A stretch of 64,000 nt of DNA, taken from assembly GCA_964245825.1 (NCBI GenBank), contig CAXTNT010000005.1, positions 124,001 to 188,000 on the forward strand, in the 5' to 3' direction. A model generated the notes under the pieces. It made no database searches. It was given only the letters and a program-made list of their open reading frames with translations, and was not told the origin of the DNA. The DNA comes from CAJCIY01 sp964245825. Lineage in GTDB: Bacteria > Actinomycetota > Actinomycetes > Mycobacteriales > CAJCIY01. This document shows positions 44,414-53,886 of the stretch, piece by piece (the first letter of the stretch is position 1; each line of letters opens with the position of its first letter). Position numbers and translations under genes: made by a program.

Positions 44414-46948
44414 ATGAAGGTCCGAAGCCCACGCACGCTTGCCCGCTCCGCTGTGGCCGGGCTGGTTCTCGCCGCCGCAGTCGTGGTCGGCGCGAGCGCA
44501 TGGACCCCCGCCGCCGCCGCTCCCAGCAGGGGCGCCGCGCCGCAGGCGGCTCAACAGCCGGCCTACACGCCGACGATCTCCGTGTCACCCACCAGCGGCG
44601 GTCCCGGGTCCACGGTCCGACTCAAGGCCAGCGGCTACAAGCCGTCGGACGCCATCTACGTCTACGTGGGTTCGACGTACATGTGCGGCCTGACACCCAA
44701 CGCGAGCGGCGTCGTCCCCGGGACGACCTGCACGGTCCCGTCGACCCCCCACGGGGCGGTGACGCTGAGCGGCCAGCAGGACTCCAACACGATCACGGCC
44801 ACCACGTCCTTCACCGTGACCTCGCGCATCACGTACATCAACTACGCGGCGGTGAGCCCGGGTGCGGTGGTGACCCTGAACGCGGGCGGGCTGGCCAGCA
44901 GCGCGGCGCTCTCCGCGAAGGTCGACGCGGCGACGGCCACGACGAACCCGCCGGCGATCAGCAGCGACGCGAGCGGCAGCGTCGGCAACCTTCAGGTCAC
45001 GATCCCCGCGGGCACCGCAGCCGGCACCCACACGCTGGCGATCCGGGACTCCGCCGGGAACCAGGCCACGACGACGATCACGGTCTACACGCCGACCTTC
45101 TCGGTCTCGCCGGCCAACGTCGCCGCCGGCAGCACCCTGTCGGTCACGGGCAGCGGTTGGAAGCCGGTCAACACGATCTACGTGTACGCAAACACCACCT
45201 ACTTCTGCGCGGTGACACCGTCCGCCACCGGAGCGATCAACGCCACCTGCCCGGCGCCGACCGCCCCCTACGGCTCGGAGGTCTTCAGCGGGCAGCAGAG
45301 CGGCACGGCGATCTCCGCCACGCAAGCCGGGTCGATCACCCCTGGCATCACGTACCTGAGCAGTGACAGCGCCAGTCGCGGCGGCACGGTGTACCTCACC
45401 GCGGGAGGTCTCGCGGCCAGCTCGGCGGTGACCGTGACCATCTCCGGCTACACCGGAAACCTGGTGACCAACCCGGTCAGCCTCAGCACGGACGGCAACG
45501 GCTCCACCGGAGGGCTGTACGTGACCCTCCCCACCAGCACGTCACTCGCCGCCGGCAGCCACACGCTCAGTGTCAACGACGCCAACGGGCACTCCGCCAC
45601 GACCACGTTGACCATCTACGTACCCACGCTCACGGTCGCCTCGACCGGCGTCCCGGGCAAGCCCATCTCCATATCGGGGTCGAAGTTCCGCCCTGGCGAC
45701 ACCGTGTACCTCTACCTCGGCACGACCTACTTCGGCGGCGTGACCACCGACAGCACCGGATCGTTCGCCTTCACCCCGAACCTGCCGGCGGCACCTGTGG
45801 GACCCACCACGCTCTCTGCGTACGAGGACACCGCGTACGCGAACTCGATCGTGGTGAGCAAGGCGTTCACGGTGAAGCCGGGCGTCTCCTACCAGTCCGC
45901 GCAGTTCATCGGTCCGGGGTCGAGCTTCACCGTCAACGTCGGCGGCCTGGACCCGAGCGTCGGCTTCACGACCACCGTGGGCAAGACCACGGCGACCACG
46001 AGCGGGCCGACGACGACCGACACCAACGGCTCCATCAACAACCTGTCGATCACGATCCCGGCCGGGACGAAGGCCGGCTCGACCACGATCACGATCAAGG
46101 ACAAGGCGAGCAAGGCGCAGAGCGTCAAGATCGTCGTCCAGGTGTACGCGCCGACGCTGGCGGTCTCCCCGGCCAGTGGGCCGCCGAACTCGCCCCTGCA
46201 TGTCACGGGAGCGGGATGGCGTCCAGACGACACCGTGTACCTGAAGTTCACGAGCACGACGACCGCGTACACGACGACGTACTGCGGCGTGCACAGCGAC
46301 GGCAACGGAGCCGTCAACGGGTACTGCAACGAAGCGGCGATCCCTGCGGGCGGCTACACGATCCTCGGTGAGCAGGACGGCACGAACATCACGGCAGCCG
46401 TCGCGGGCACGTTCACCGAGACGCCGGGCTACTACTCGGTGACCAGCACGGTCGTGAGCGGACACGGGACGGAGCAGCTCTACGTCCAGGGTCTGGCCGC
46501 CTCCAGCGCGGTGACGGTTGCGCTGGACGGGACCGCGCTGGTGGTCACTGCGGGCAACCCGACCACCGACACGAACGGGAGCGTCGGGTACCTCACCGTC
46601 ACGCTGCCGGCCACGCTGGCGACCGGGTCGCACACCCTCACCGTCACCGACGCCGCCGGCAACGTGGCGTCCGAGGTGCTGATGGCCGTCACGCCGACGG
46701 TGACCCTGTCCGACACGACCATCCCGGCCGGCACGGCCTTCGCCGTCAACGGCGCCGGCTTCGACGGCGGCCCGTCCGTCTACTTCTACCTCGACGGGAC
46801 GTACTTCTGCGGCCTGGGGACCGATGCCTCCGGCAACCTCAGCGGCTCCTGCACGATCCCGGCCGGAACCGCCGCCGGCAGCCACACGCTGAGCGCCCAG
46901 CAGGACAGCGACGCCGTCCAGGTGAACACCACCATCACAACCTCCTGA
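44414..46948 (+). CDS. Secreted protein of alternating Ig-like repeats
   Basis: Protein of 844 residues. A signal peptide (1-36, cleaved after AAAA) precedes nine beta-sandwich-like repeats in the order A-B-A-B-A-B-A-B-A. A units (about 84 residues) start TISVSPTSGGPGS and contain KPSDAIYVYVGSTYMCG. B units (about 90) start RITYINYAAVSPG and contain AGGLASSAALS and a final SHTLTVTDAAGN-type strand. A1, A2, A4 and A5 each carry two Cys; A3 has neither, as if a disulfide was lost. No LPxTG, membrane helix or catalytic domain is seen, so it is probably a secreted adhesin or surface-coat protein. GGAGGAGA stands 4 bases before ATG 44414. Confidence 0.88.
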   Translation: MKVRSPRTLARSAVAGLVLAAAVVVGASAWTPAAAAPSRGAAPQAAQQPAYTPTISVSPTSGGPGSTVRLKASGYKPSDAIYVYVGSTYMCGLTPNASGVVPGTTCTVPSTPHGAVTLSGQQDSNTITATTSFTVTSRITYINYAAVSPGAVVTLNAGGLASSAALSAKVDAATATTNPPAISSDASGSVGNLQVTIPAGTAAGTHTLAIRDSAGNQATTTITVYTPTFSVSPANVAAGSTLSVTGSGWKPVNTIYVYANTTYFCAVTPSATGAINATCPAPTAPYGSEVFSGQQSGTAISATQAGSITPGITYLSSDSASRGGTVYLTAGGLAASSAVTVTISGYTGNLVTNPVSLSTDGNGSTGGLYVTLPTSTSLAAGSHTLSVNDANGHSATTTLTIYVPTLTVASTGVPGKPISISGSKFRPGDTVYLYLGTTYFGGVTTDSTGSFAFTPNLPAAPVGPTTLSAYEDTAYANSIVVSKAFTVKPGVSYQSAQFIGPGSSFTVNVGGLDPSVGFTTTVGKTTATTSGPTTTDTNGSINNLSITIPAGTKAGSTTITIKDKASKAQSVKIVVQVYAPTLAVSPASGPPNSPLHVTGAGWRPDDTVYLKFTSTTTAYTTTYCGVHSDGNGAVNGYCNEAAIPAGGYTILGEQDGTNITAAVAGTFTETPGYYSVTSTVVSGHGTEQLYVQGLAASSAVTVALDGTALVVTAGNPTTDTNGSVGYLTVTLPATLATGSHTLTVTDAAGNVASEVLMAVTPTVTLSDTTIPAGTAFAVNGAGFDGGPSVYFYLDGTYFCGLGTDASGNLSGSCTIPAGTAAGSHTLSAQQDSDAVQVNTTITTS

Positions 46949-46966
46949 CAGCGCTGCTGGGAGCTC

Positions 46967-46998
46967 CCCGCCGCCGGGACGAGGCGCTTGGCGGCGGG
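46967..46998 (+). terminator. GC-rich stem-loop after repeat protein gene
   Basis: CCCGCCGCC (46967-46975) pairs perfectly with GGCGGCGGG (46990-46998) across a 14-base loop, 18 bp after the stop of the repeat protein gene. There is no U-tract, as often in high-GC actinobacteria. A terminator or mRNA-stability hairpin is inferred. Confidence 0.4.
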
Positions 46999-47022
46999 AC
47001 CGTTCCTGGTCATGATGCGGGC

Positions 47023-48969
47023 ATGCGCGGTCTGCGGCTCCTCGTCCCGGTTGCGGTCGCGCTGCTGCTCACGGGATTCTGGGCGCCGCCGGTCCGGGCC
47101 GGCAGCCCGTCGCTGCGGGTCGGCCGGGTCGCGCTGACGCGGTGCCACCTGGACTCCCAGCGGGCGTCGTGGTGCGGCTCGCTGCAGGTCCCGCTCGACC
47201 CCACGGACGCTGCGGCGGGCACGATCGCGGTCGGGTTCGGCTGGTTCCCGAGCACGGGCACGGCCACCGGCACCGTGGTGGCCGAGGAGGGCGGCCCGGG
47301 CTACCCGGCCACCGGCACCGCGGCCGACTTCGTGCGCATGCTCGGGGGTCTGCTCGCCCACGACAACCTGCTCGTGGTCGACGCCCGCGGCACCGGTCGG
47401 TCGACCCCGATCGACTGTGAGCCGCTGCAGTCGCTGCCCTCGCCGTCCCCGAGGTTCACCGCCGCGGTAACCGCCTGCGGCAACCAGCTGAACCACACGT
47501 TCCGGCGGGCCGGCGGCGGCTGGGTACACGCCTCCGACCTGTTCACGACGGCCAACACCGCACGGGACATGGCGCTGGTCCTCGCGGACCTGGAGCTGGG
47601 CAAGGTCGATCTCTACGGCGACTCGTACGGCACGTACTTCGCCCAGTCGTTCCTGTCCCGGTACCCGCAGCTGCTCCGCGCGGTGGTGCTGGACTCCGCG
47701 TACGAGGCACGGGACCTCGACCCCTGGTACCGCACGACGGTCAGCACCGCGCGGACCGCCTTCGACACCGTCTGCATGCGAGCGGTCGGCTGCCCGGGTG
47801 GCGCGTCCTGGGCGCGGATCGGCCAGCTCGCGCAGCGGCTCCGGGCGCATCCGGTCAGCGGCCGCGTCGTCGGCACCGACGACGCGCTGCACCTGGTGAC
47901 CGTCGACATCACCGCGTTGGTCAACATCGTCAACGACGCCGGGTACGACTACGAGCCGTACCGGCAGCTCGACGCGGCCGCCCGGGCGCTGCTGGACGAG
48001 CGGGACGCGACACCGCTGCTGCGGCTCTACGCACAGGACGTCGGCTACGACTACAGCGACTACTCGGCGCCGGCCGACTACTACTCCGACGGCCTGTACA
48101 TGGCCGTCGCCTGCTCGGACTACCCGCAGCTGTTCGACATGCGGTCCACACCGGCGGCGCGGCGGCAGCAGCTCGCGCGGTCGGTCGCGGCCTTGCCCGC
48201 TGACACCTTCGCGCCGTTCACGACGGCCGAGTGGCTGCGGGTGCTGCCGTACACCGAGACCTATACCGGCTGCCTCACCTGGCCGGCACCGACGCACCCG
48301 GCCGATCCCCCGGTGCCGCGCGGCGTACCGATCGATGCGACCGGCGTACCGGTGCTGATCCTCAACGGGGAGCTCGACTCCCTGACCCCGGCCGCGGGCG
48401 GAGCGCACATCGCCCGCCAGATCGGGTCGGCGGCGCAGGCCGTCGTCGCCGCCAACCTGGTCCATCTCGTGGCGCTGGATGCGCCGTCGCCCTGCGGGCC
48501 GTCGTTGCTGCAGGCCTTCTTCGCCGCGCCGGCACGGCAGCTCGACACCTCCTGCGCCGCAGCCATCCCGCCGATCCGCGCGGTGCCCGAATTCCCGCTG
48601 GTGCTGTCCGACCTCAGCCCGGCGGACGGCCCTGCACCGCTCCCGACGCGGCGGTTGGCGGCGCTCGCGGTGGCCGAGGCGGGCGACGCGCTGATCCGGT
48701 ACGAGTACGTCGACGGCGACGCCGACCAGGGCATGCGCGGCGGGTCGGTCGCCTACGACCGCCACGGCGACGCGACCCTGCACGACGTCCGCTACACGCT
48801 GGACACGACCGTCAGCGGCACGGTGCGCTCGACGCCGGGCGGTGGCCGGGGCACCCTGACGGTCACCGGACCACGAGGTTCGCACATCGAGGCGACGGTC
48901 AGCTGGGGTGCCGGCCGCATGGCGACCATCCGGACCGGCGGCGCGGTCCTGAGGGCCCCTGCTCCCTGA
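47023..48969 (+). CDS. Secreted alpha/beta hydrolase (TAP-like serine peptidase) with extra C-terminal domain
   Basis: Protein of 648 residues. Signal peptide of about 26 residues (ends PPVRAGS). The hydrolase core has AEEGGPGYPATG (oxyanion), VVDARGTGRSTPIDC, nucleophile S201 in LYGDSYGTYFAQSFLSRYP, the acid in LILNGELDSLTPAAGG and His in AANLVHLVAL. Many cysteines fit an exported, disulfide-bonded enzyme. After about residue 520 comes an additional roughly 120-residue beta-rich domain (YEYVDGDADQGMRGG), unusual for plain TAP enzymes. Substrate unknown. It converges on the nuclease-helicase operon with 5 bases between stops. Confidence 0.87.
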   Translation: MRGLRLLVPVAVALLLTGFWAPPVRAGSPSLRVGRVALTRCHLDSQRASWCGSLQVPLDPTDAAAGTIAVGFGWFPSTGTATGTVVAEEGGPGYPATGTAADFVRMLGGLLAHDNLLVVDARGTGRSTPIDCEPLQSLPSPSPRFTAAVTACGNQLNHTFRRAGGGWVHASDLFTTANTARDMALVLADLELGKVDLYGDSYGTYFAQSFLSRYPQLLRAVVLDSAYEARDLDPWYRTTVSTARTAFDTVCMRAVGCPGGASWARIGQLAQRLRAHPVSGRVVGTDDALHLVTVDITALVNIVNDAGYDYEPYRQLDAAARALLDERDATPLLRLYAQDVGYDYSDYSAPADYYSDGLYMAVACSDYPQLFDMRSTPAARRQQLARSVAALPADTFAPFTTAEWLRVLPYTETYTGCLTWPAPTHPADPPVPRGVPIDATGVPVLILNGELDSLTPAAGGAHIARQIGSAAQAVVAANLVHLVALDAPSPCGPSLLQAFFAAPARQLDTSCAAAIPPIRAVPEFPLVLSDLSPADGPAPLPTRRLAALAVAEAGDALIRYEYVDGDADQGMRGGSVAYDRHGDATLHDVRYTLDTTVSGTVRSTPGGGRGTLTVTGPRGSHIEATVSWGAGRMATIRTGGAVLRAPAP

Positions 48970-48974
48970 GCGGG

Positions 48975-51900
48975 TCACGGCTGTTCGCCCTGGCCGTCGC
49001 GCTGCCCACCGGGCACGGCTGACCGGACGACCGTGAGCAGACCGTTCACGCGGCGGAGGTTCTCGGGGCTGGTGACCGGTGCGTCGAGCAGCGCCGGTGA
49101 GCCGACGACGACAGCCACGCAGCGGGCGCGGGAGATCGCGACGTTCAGCCGGTGCAGGTCGTACAGGAAGCTCACACCGCGCGGCGCTTCCCGCGCCGAC
49201 GACGAGGCCATCGAGTAGAGGACGACAGGCGCCTCCTGGCCCTGGAACCTGTCGACAGTGCCCACGGTCACGCCGGTGGGGAGTGCGGCGCGCAGGCGCG
49301 CGACATGGGCGTTGTACGGCGCGACCACCAGGATGTCGCCGGTCGTGATGGGCCGCTGCACGCCGTCGGCATCGCGCCACGACCCCGCGAGCAGACGGCG
49401 CACCACCTCCGCCGCCCGGGCTGCCTCCTGCGTCGAGGCCGAGGCGTTGCCGGTGTGGTCGACCGGCTCCCAGACGACCCCGGCCGTCGGGAGCTGCTCG
49501 ACCAGCAGCGCCTGGTTCGCCGTGCGGGGCACCGCGGCCAGCCGACCCTCGTACATGAGGGCTGACACCACCGCGGCCAGGTCGGGGTGCATGCGCCAGG
49601 TGGCGTCGAGGAACACACCGCGACCCGGCGGCATCGTGGGCGCCCCGTCCAGCAGGTGCTCCAGCGCCGACGCGCCCGCCCCGTCGGGGTGGACGGCCTG
49701 CGCCGGCTGGGCGAGCTGCTGCGGATCGCCCAGCAGCACCAGGCCCTTTCCCGCTCGCGACACGGCCAGCGCGTTGGCGAGCGACAGCTGGCCCGCCTCG
49801 TCGATGACCAGGACGTCGACCATCTGCGCCAGCTCCGGTCGCGACCAGAGCCACGCGGTGCCACCGACGAGCCGATGGGTCCCTTCCTCGAGCGCAGCCC
49901 GGATGTCGTCGTTGCTGTCGGTGGCGGCGACGTCGTCATGGCCGCAGTGCTGGTGGGGCCGGCACTTCTGCAGCGCGGGCCGGCCGACCGCGCGCAGCAG
50001 GTTGCCGATCACCTCGTGCGACTGCGCCGTCACGCCGACCCGCAGTCCCGCGTCGAGCAGCTGCTGGATCAGCCGGGCTCCGACGTAGGTCTTGCCGGCC
50101 CCGGGCGGACCCTGCACCGCCAGCACCCGGCCGGCGAGGTCACCGCCGGCCCGCAGCACGACGTCGCCGGGTGTCTCGCCCGGGCGCGCGATCAGATCGA
50201 CGGGCACGACCCGGTCCAGCAGCGGCGAGCGGACCCCGTCGAGCACGTCGCGGGCCGCCCGCTCGATGGACCCCTGCTGAGCGGTGGCCAGCAGGGGGGA
50301 GTCGACGCCGAGACCCCTGGGCCGCGGGGCACTCCGCTTGTTGCCGATCTTGAGGTCGATCCAGCCCTCCACCGGGTCGAGGGCCACGACGGTGCCGATG
50401 GGCTTGTGGATGTCGACGTCGCTGACGGTCTCGCCGAGCTTGCAGTCCTGTGGCGGGAACCGGTAGCGGTAGACCGTCGATCGCTTGATCGTCTCGCGCG
50501 CCTCTGGGAGGCCCAGCTGGCCGATGGCCGTGCGGTCGCGGACGAGCTCCTCGTCGGTCATGGCCTCGACGCGGAAGTAGTCCCAGTACTGCGGCCGCAG
50601 CTCGCGCCGGTGCCAGCCGACGAGGCCGGCCAGCAGGGGCTCGCCGACCGCGCGCAGGTCCGCCGCCAGGTCCGCCTCGCGCTGCTCGGCCTCGGTCAGG
50701 GCCAGGCTCCGGACACCCGTGGGTGCCGGCGGCCGCGGCTGCGGGCCGTCACGCTGCTCCAGCTCGGTCCGGCGCTCCTCGAGCCATCGGTGCAGGTCGT
50801 GTGTCGAGGAGCAGTCGTCGCGGTTGTAGGCCCAGATGCCGTCGAGGATCGCCGGGTCGTCCCGGTGCAGCAGCCAGCGCTCGTACGCGACCACCGAGGC
50901 CATGGCGTCGGCGACGTCGTCGGGCTGGTCGCCCGAGCCGCGTACCCCGCCCCAGTAGAAGGCCTCCAACTTCTTGATCGAGTACGAGCCCTTGCTGATC
51001 CGCAAGCCCTGCCGCACCACGGCGTAGAGGTCCACGAGCCGCTCTCCGCGCAGCAGTCGGTCGAACTCGAGCTCGGCCACCCCGTGCCGCTGCGTGAGCC
51101 GCTGCAGGGCGGTGCGCTCGTACGGTGCGAAGTGGTAGACGTGCATCCCCGGAGCGGCGTCCAGGCGCCGGTTCAGCTCCACGAGCAGGTCCCGGGTGAG
51201 GTCGCGCTCCTCCTCGGCCGAGTGCGCCCACCACGTCGTGAAGCTGCCGTCGCGATCCCAGAGGCCCGCGAGATACTCGCGGCCCTCGCCACCCTCGGCG
51301 TATGGGTCGCCCTCGAAGTCGAGGTAGACGTCCCCGTCGCTCGGCTCGGGCAGCCGGAGCAACCCGAGCCCCGGAGCGGAGTCGAGGATCTCGTAGTGCG
51401 GGGTGCGGGTGCGTCGCTCCCGGACCTGGAGTGCCGCCTGCGCCTGCAACCGGACACGGGCGCCTTCGCCGATCGTCTGCGGCAGCTCGGCAGCGTCGCT
51501 GGCGGCGAGCTGGACGACGGTCGTGACGTTGCCTGCCTCGAGCAGCTCGCGGTGGTCGGTGCGCATGAACGCAACGAGCGACAGGTGATCGGCTCGCCGC
51601 CACTCGCCCTCGCACCGCGACGACCACCGGCACTGGCCGCAGTGCGGATTAGGCTGCGGCACAGTCGGTTGCGGGTTGTCGACGGCGGCCCGGAGCCGGA
51701 CCGTCGCCCGCTCGGCGTAGACAGCGACGTCGGCGTAGCGGAAGACCCGCTCCGCGCCGTCGCCGGTCACGACGGTCAGCAGCTCGGGCGGATGGCCCTG
51801 GATCCGGTCGAGGTGGCGGCCGTACTCGGCCATCTGCACCAGCGCGGCTGCCTTCATCCGGCGGGCGAGCTTGGTGTCGGCCACGTCGTAGGACCAGCTG

Positions 51901-52274
51901 CCGAGCGCGCTGGGGCGCTCGACACGCAGCAGGAAGTCGGCGTGCCCGCGATGTCCGCCATGCAGGAACGTGGCCTGGTAGACCACGTCGGCGCCGGACC
52001 GCATGGCGTCCTCGGTGCGCGCGACGCGCTCGGCGATGTCCATGTCCTCGGGGATGTCGGCGACGTGGGCGTGCCGCGTCCGCAGGATCTTCAGGTAGTC
52101 GGCCTCGTGGTCGAGCCCGAGGCGGAAGATCAGGTCGAGCGCCTCGTCCTCGAGGACAGGTGCCGCCAGGTCATGACGGGCCACCGCCAGGTCGAGCGTG
52201 GTGAGGTGCGCGCACGCGAGGTGCTTGGTCAGGTCGGTCGGGCTGAGGACCAGACCGTCGGGCACGGCGTACAT
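48975..52274 (-). CDS. TM0106-type RecB-like nuclease fused to superfamily 1 helicase
   Basis: Protein of 1,099 residues. The N-terminal half is the TM0106 RecB-like nuclease family: LTKHLACAHLTTLDL, HADFLLRVE (nuclease acidic residue) and SYDVADTKLAR (D...xK), a Cys cluster CGQCRWSSRCEGEW suggestive of a metal or Fe-S staple, then VYLDFEGDPYA, VYHFAPYERTAL and WAYNRDDC of the RNase H-like part. The C-terminal half (about 650-1,080) is a DNA2/NAM7-like SF1 helicase: Walker A GPPGAGKT at about residue 722, DEAGQ box VLVIDEAGQLS, and GTVDRFQGQEA with LNVAISRARC. It probably processes DNA or RNA ends. ATG overlaps the ADP-ribosylglycohydrolase stop by 1 base (TGATG). Confidence 0.9.
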   Translation of the reverse strand: MYAVPDGLVLSPTDLTKHLACAHLTTLDLAVARHDLAAPVLEDEALDLIFRLGLDHEADYLKILRTRHAHVADIPEDMDIAERVARTEDAMRSGADVVYQATFLHGGHRGHADFLLRVERPSALGSWSYDVADTKLARRMKAAALVQMAEYGRHLDRIQGHPPELLTVVTGDGAERVFRYADVAVYAERATVRLRAAVDNPQPTVPQPNPHCGQCRWSSRCEGEWRRADHLSLVAFMRTDHRELLEAGNVTTVVQLAASDAAELPQTIGEGARVRLQAQAALQVRERRTRTPHYEILDSAPGLGLLRLPEPSDGDVYLDFEGDPYAEGGEGREYLAGLWDRDGSFTTWWAHSAEEERDLTRDLLVELNRRLDAAPGMHVYHFAPYERTALQRLTQRHGVAELEFDRLLRGERLVDLYAVVRQGLRISKGSYSIKKLEAFYWGGVRGSGDQPDDVADAMASVVAYERWLLHRDDPAILDGIWAYNRDDCSSTHDLHRWLEERRTELEQRDGPQPRPPAPTGVRSLALTEAEQREADLAADLRAVGEPLLAGLVGWHRRELRPQYWDYFRVEAMTDEELVRDRTAIGQLGLPEARETIKRSTVYRYRFPPQDCKLGETVSDVDIHKPIGTVVALDPVEGWIDLKIGNKRSAPRPRGLGVDSPLLATAQQGSIERAARDVLDGVRSPLLDRVVPVDLIARPGETPGDVVLRAGGDLAGRVLAVQGPPGAGKTYVGARLIQQLLDAGLRVGVTAQSHEVIGNLLRAVGRPALQKCRPHQHCGHDDVAATDSNDDIRAALEEGTHRLVGGTAWLWSRPELAQMVDVLVIDEAGQLSLANALAVSRAGKGLVLLGDPQQLAQPAQAVHPDGAGASALEHLLDGAPTMPPGRGVFLDATWRMHPDLAAVVSALMYEGRLAAVPRTANQALLVEQLPTAGVVWEPVDHTGNASASTQEAARAAEVVRRLLAGSWRDADGVQRPITTGDILVVAPYNAHVARLRAALPTGVTVGTVDRFQGQEAPVVLYSMASSSAREAPRGVSFLYDLHRLNVAISRARCVAVVVGSPALLDAPVTSPENLRRVNGLLTVVRSAVPGGQRDGQGEQP

Positions 52275-53206
52275 CAGTCCTCCTGCCCGCGCCGGAGCCC
52301 GGCGAGGCGGAACGCTACGGACCGCAGGCCAGCCAGGTCCGTGGCGATCGGCTCCGGATCGCCCGGGACCCGGCCGTGGACGGCCGACGTCCACGCGGTC
52401 GGGATCGGCTCGTCGCCCCAGACGGCTCCGGCGAGGGCACCGGTCACGCAGGCCACGGTGTCGGTGTCACCGCCGAGGTCGATCGCCCGTCGCAGCGCGC
52501 CGGCGAAGTCCTGGGAGACCCGTACCGCCCACACCGCCTGCGCCAGCGTCACCCAGCAGACACCGTTGTCCGCACCGTCGGGAGTCCACGCCCGTGCCAG
52601 CAGCGGCGCCAGGCGCGGACGATGCTCGGGCAGCACCAGATCGACGGCCTCCTCGACGCACTCCCGTGGGTCGTCACCGAGCAGGCCGCGACGGACCAGC
52701 TCGTGCAGGACGACGCAGGTCTCTCCCGCCACCGGATCGCCGTGGGTCAGCGCCGAGAGCCGCCGAGCTGCGTCCGCGCTCGCGTGCGCGCCTGCGGCCG
52801 CGAAGTACAACGCCGCCGGCGACGTACGCATGAGGGAGCCGTTGCCGGCCGCCCGCCGACCCGAGGCGAAGTCGTCGGAAGCGGCCGTCTCCCACGGCCG
52901 GCCGCCGCCGAGGACGCGCCGGGTCTGGATGCCGACATCGGGCGGCCCGCTGGCGAACCAGGCACGGAAGCGGGCGAACACGTCGGCCTCGTCCAGACCG
53001 CCGCGGGCGAGCAGCGACGCCGCGACGTGCAGACCCATCTGCGTGTCGTCGGTCCACTCCCCCGGCTCCCAGTCGAGGCTGCCGCCGCCCTGCATCTCGG
53101 CGCCGCGCCGGCCGAGCTCGCCGGCGGGGCCGAACTCGTACGGCGCACCCAGCGCGTCGCCCACGGCGGCACCGACGAGGACGCCGGCCACGCGGTCAGT
53201 TCTCAT
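52274..53206 (-). CDS. ADP-ribosylglycohydrolase (DraG-like)
   Basis: Protein of 310 residues, DraG fold. Removes ADP-ribose from proteins or other acceptors. The two Mg-binding signatures are intact: EWTDDTQMGLHVA and IDLGGDTDTVACVTG, with the N-terminal GVLVGAAVGDALGAPYEF. It overlaps the upstream YbjN-like gene by 11 bp and the downstream nuclease-helicase by 1 base, so all three are translationally linked. No ADP-ribosyltransferase (DarT or DraT) is seen nearby. Confidence 0.9.
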   Translation of the reverse strand: MRTDRVAGVLVGAAVGDALGAPYEFGPAGELGRRGAEMQGGGSLDWEPGEWTDDTQMGLHVAASLLARGGLDEADVFARFRAWFASGPPDVGIQTRRVLGGGRPWETAASDDFASGRRAAGNGSLMRTSPAALYFAAAGAHASADAARRLSALTHGDPVAGETCVVLHELVRRGLLGDDPRECVEEAVDLVLPEHRPRLAPLLARAWTPDGADNGVCWVTLAQAVWAVRVSQDFAGALRRAIDLGGDTDTVACVTGALAGAVWGDEPIPTAWTSAVHGRVPGDPEPIATDLAGLRSVAFRLAGLRRGQED

Positions 53207-53642
53207 GGTCGACCACCTCGGGTCGGAACGGCGTGCTGCCGCCGTAGACCGTGCTCACGAGCTGGCCCACCTGATCGGCGATGTGGCTGACACCGTCCAT
53301 CGCGTACTGCAGGGACCGGCGGTCCAGGGTCCGCGCGAGCAGGCCGTGCCGGACGATGACCAGCCCGTGCCCGGCGTGGAACACCGAGGCCGTCCGCGCC
53401 GACGACGCGATCTCGTCCAACTCGGCGAGGAGCCTGGCAGTGGGCTTCACCTCGCACGCGGCGTGCGCGAACACGGCCACCACCCACGGGTCCAGCTGCG
53501 TCTCCAGCCGAACCCAGCAGGCCGCCGTCTGGCTGCGAAACCCGTAGTCGCCGTCGGCGTCGACGACGACCTCGGGCACCTCCCAGATGTCCTGTAGGCA
53601 GCGCTCGACGTGCGAACGCAACCACTTCTTCTTGCTGCTCAT
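53196..53642 (-). CDS. YbjN-like / chaperone-fold small protein, first gene of nuclease-helicase operon
   Basis: Protein of 148 residues without signal or membrane segments. The pattern LETQLDPWVVAVFAHAACEV, PTARLLAELDEIASSARTAS and VFHAGHGLVIVRHGLLARTLDR resembles the alpha/beta fold of YbjN and type III-secretion-chaperone-like peptide binders. The assignment is tentative. A good AAGGGGGTGAG site precedes ATG 53642. Its 11-bp overlap with the ADP-ribosylglycohydrolase implies a shared function. Confidence 0.7.
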   Translation of the reverse strand: MSSKKKWLRSHVERCLQDIWEVPEVVVDADGDYGFRSQTAACWVRLETQLDPWVVAVFAHAACEVKPTARLLAELDEIASSARTASVFHAGHGLVIVRHGLLARTLDRRSLQYAMDGVSHIADQVGQLVSTVYGGSTPFRPEVVDHEN

Positions 53643-53792
53643 GGCCTCACCCCCTTTTAACGACCCTCACAGTGCCAGCGGGGTACGACAAACAGCGGGC
53701 ATCCTGTGCCCGGCGCCCATCCGTTCGTCCATGGGACGTCGACTCGCAAAGCCTGTGGAGACAGGATTTCTGTCATTGGGCCGCGGTAACGT

Positions 53793-53808
53793 TCGCACAT
53801 GCGTTCGA
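53793..53808. promoter_or_regulatory. LexA (SOS) box-like site upstream of DUF222 HNH gene
   Basis: TCGCACATGCGTTCGA fits the actinobacterial SOS consensus TCGAAC-N4-GTTCGA with one mismatch. It lies 79 bp before the GTG of the HNH gene, in the divergent gap to the YbjN-like operon. In M. tuberculosis, LexA boxes precede several 13E12-family genes, the same family as this one. LexA binding here is inferred. Confidence 0.6.
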
Positions 53809-53886
53809 ATACGGCGCCCCGCGCCTCGGCGGTCGACCTCGGCTGTGGTCCCGGTCCGTGGGCACTGGCGGCCGCCGCCTCTGGAG

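Noticed and set aside
46786..49854. A 1,022-codon minus-strand open frame
   Set aside because: It is antisense to the TAP-type hydrolase and part of the repeat gene and lacks recognisable domains.
49587..53597. A 1,336-codon plus-strand open frame
   Set aside because: Antisense shadow of the nuclease-helicase and ADP-ribosylglycohydrolase genes, a usual effect of high GC.
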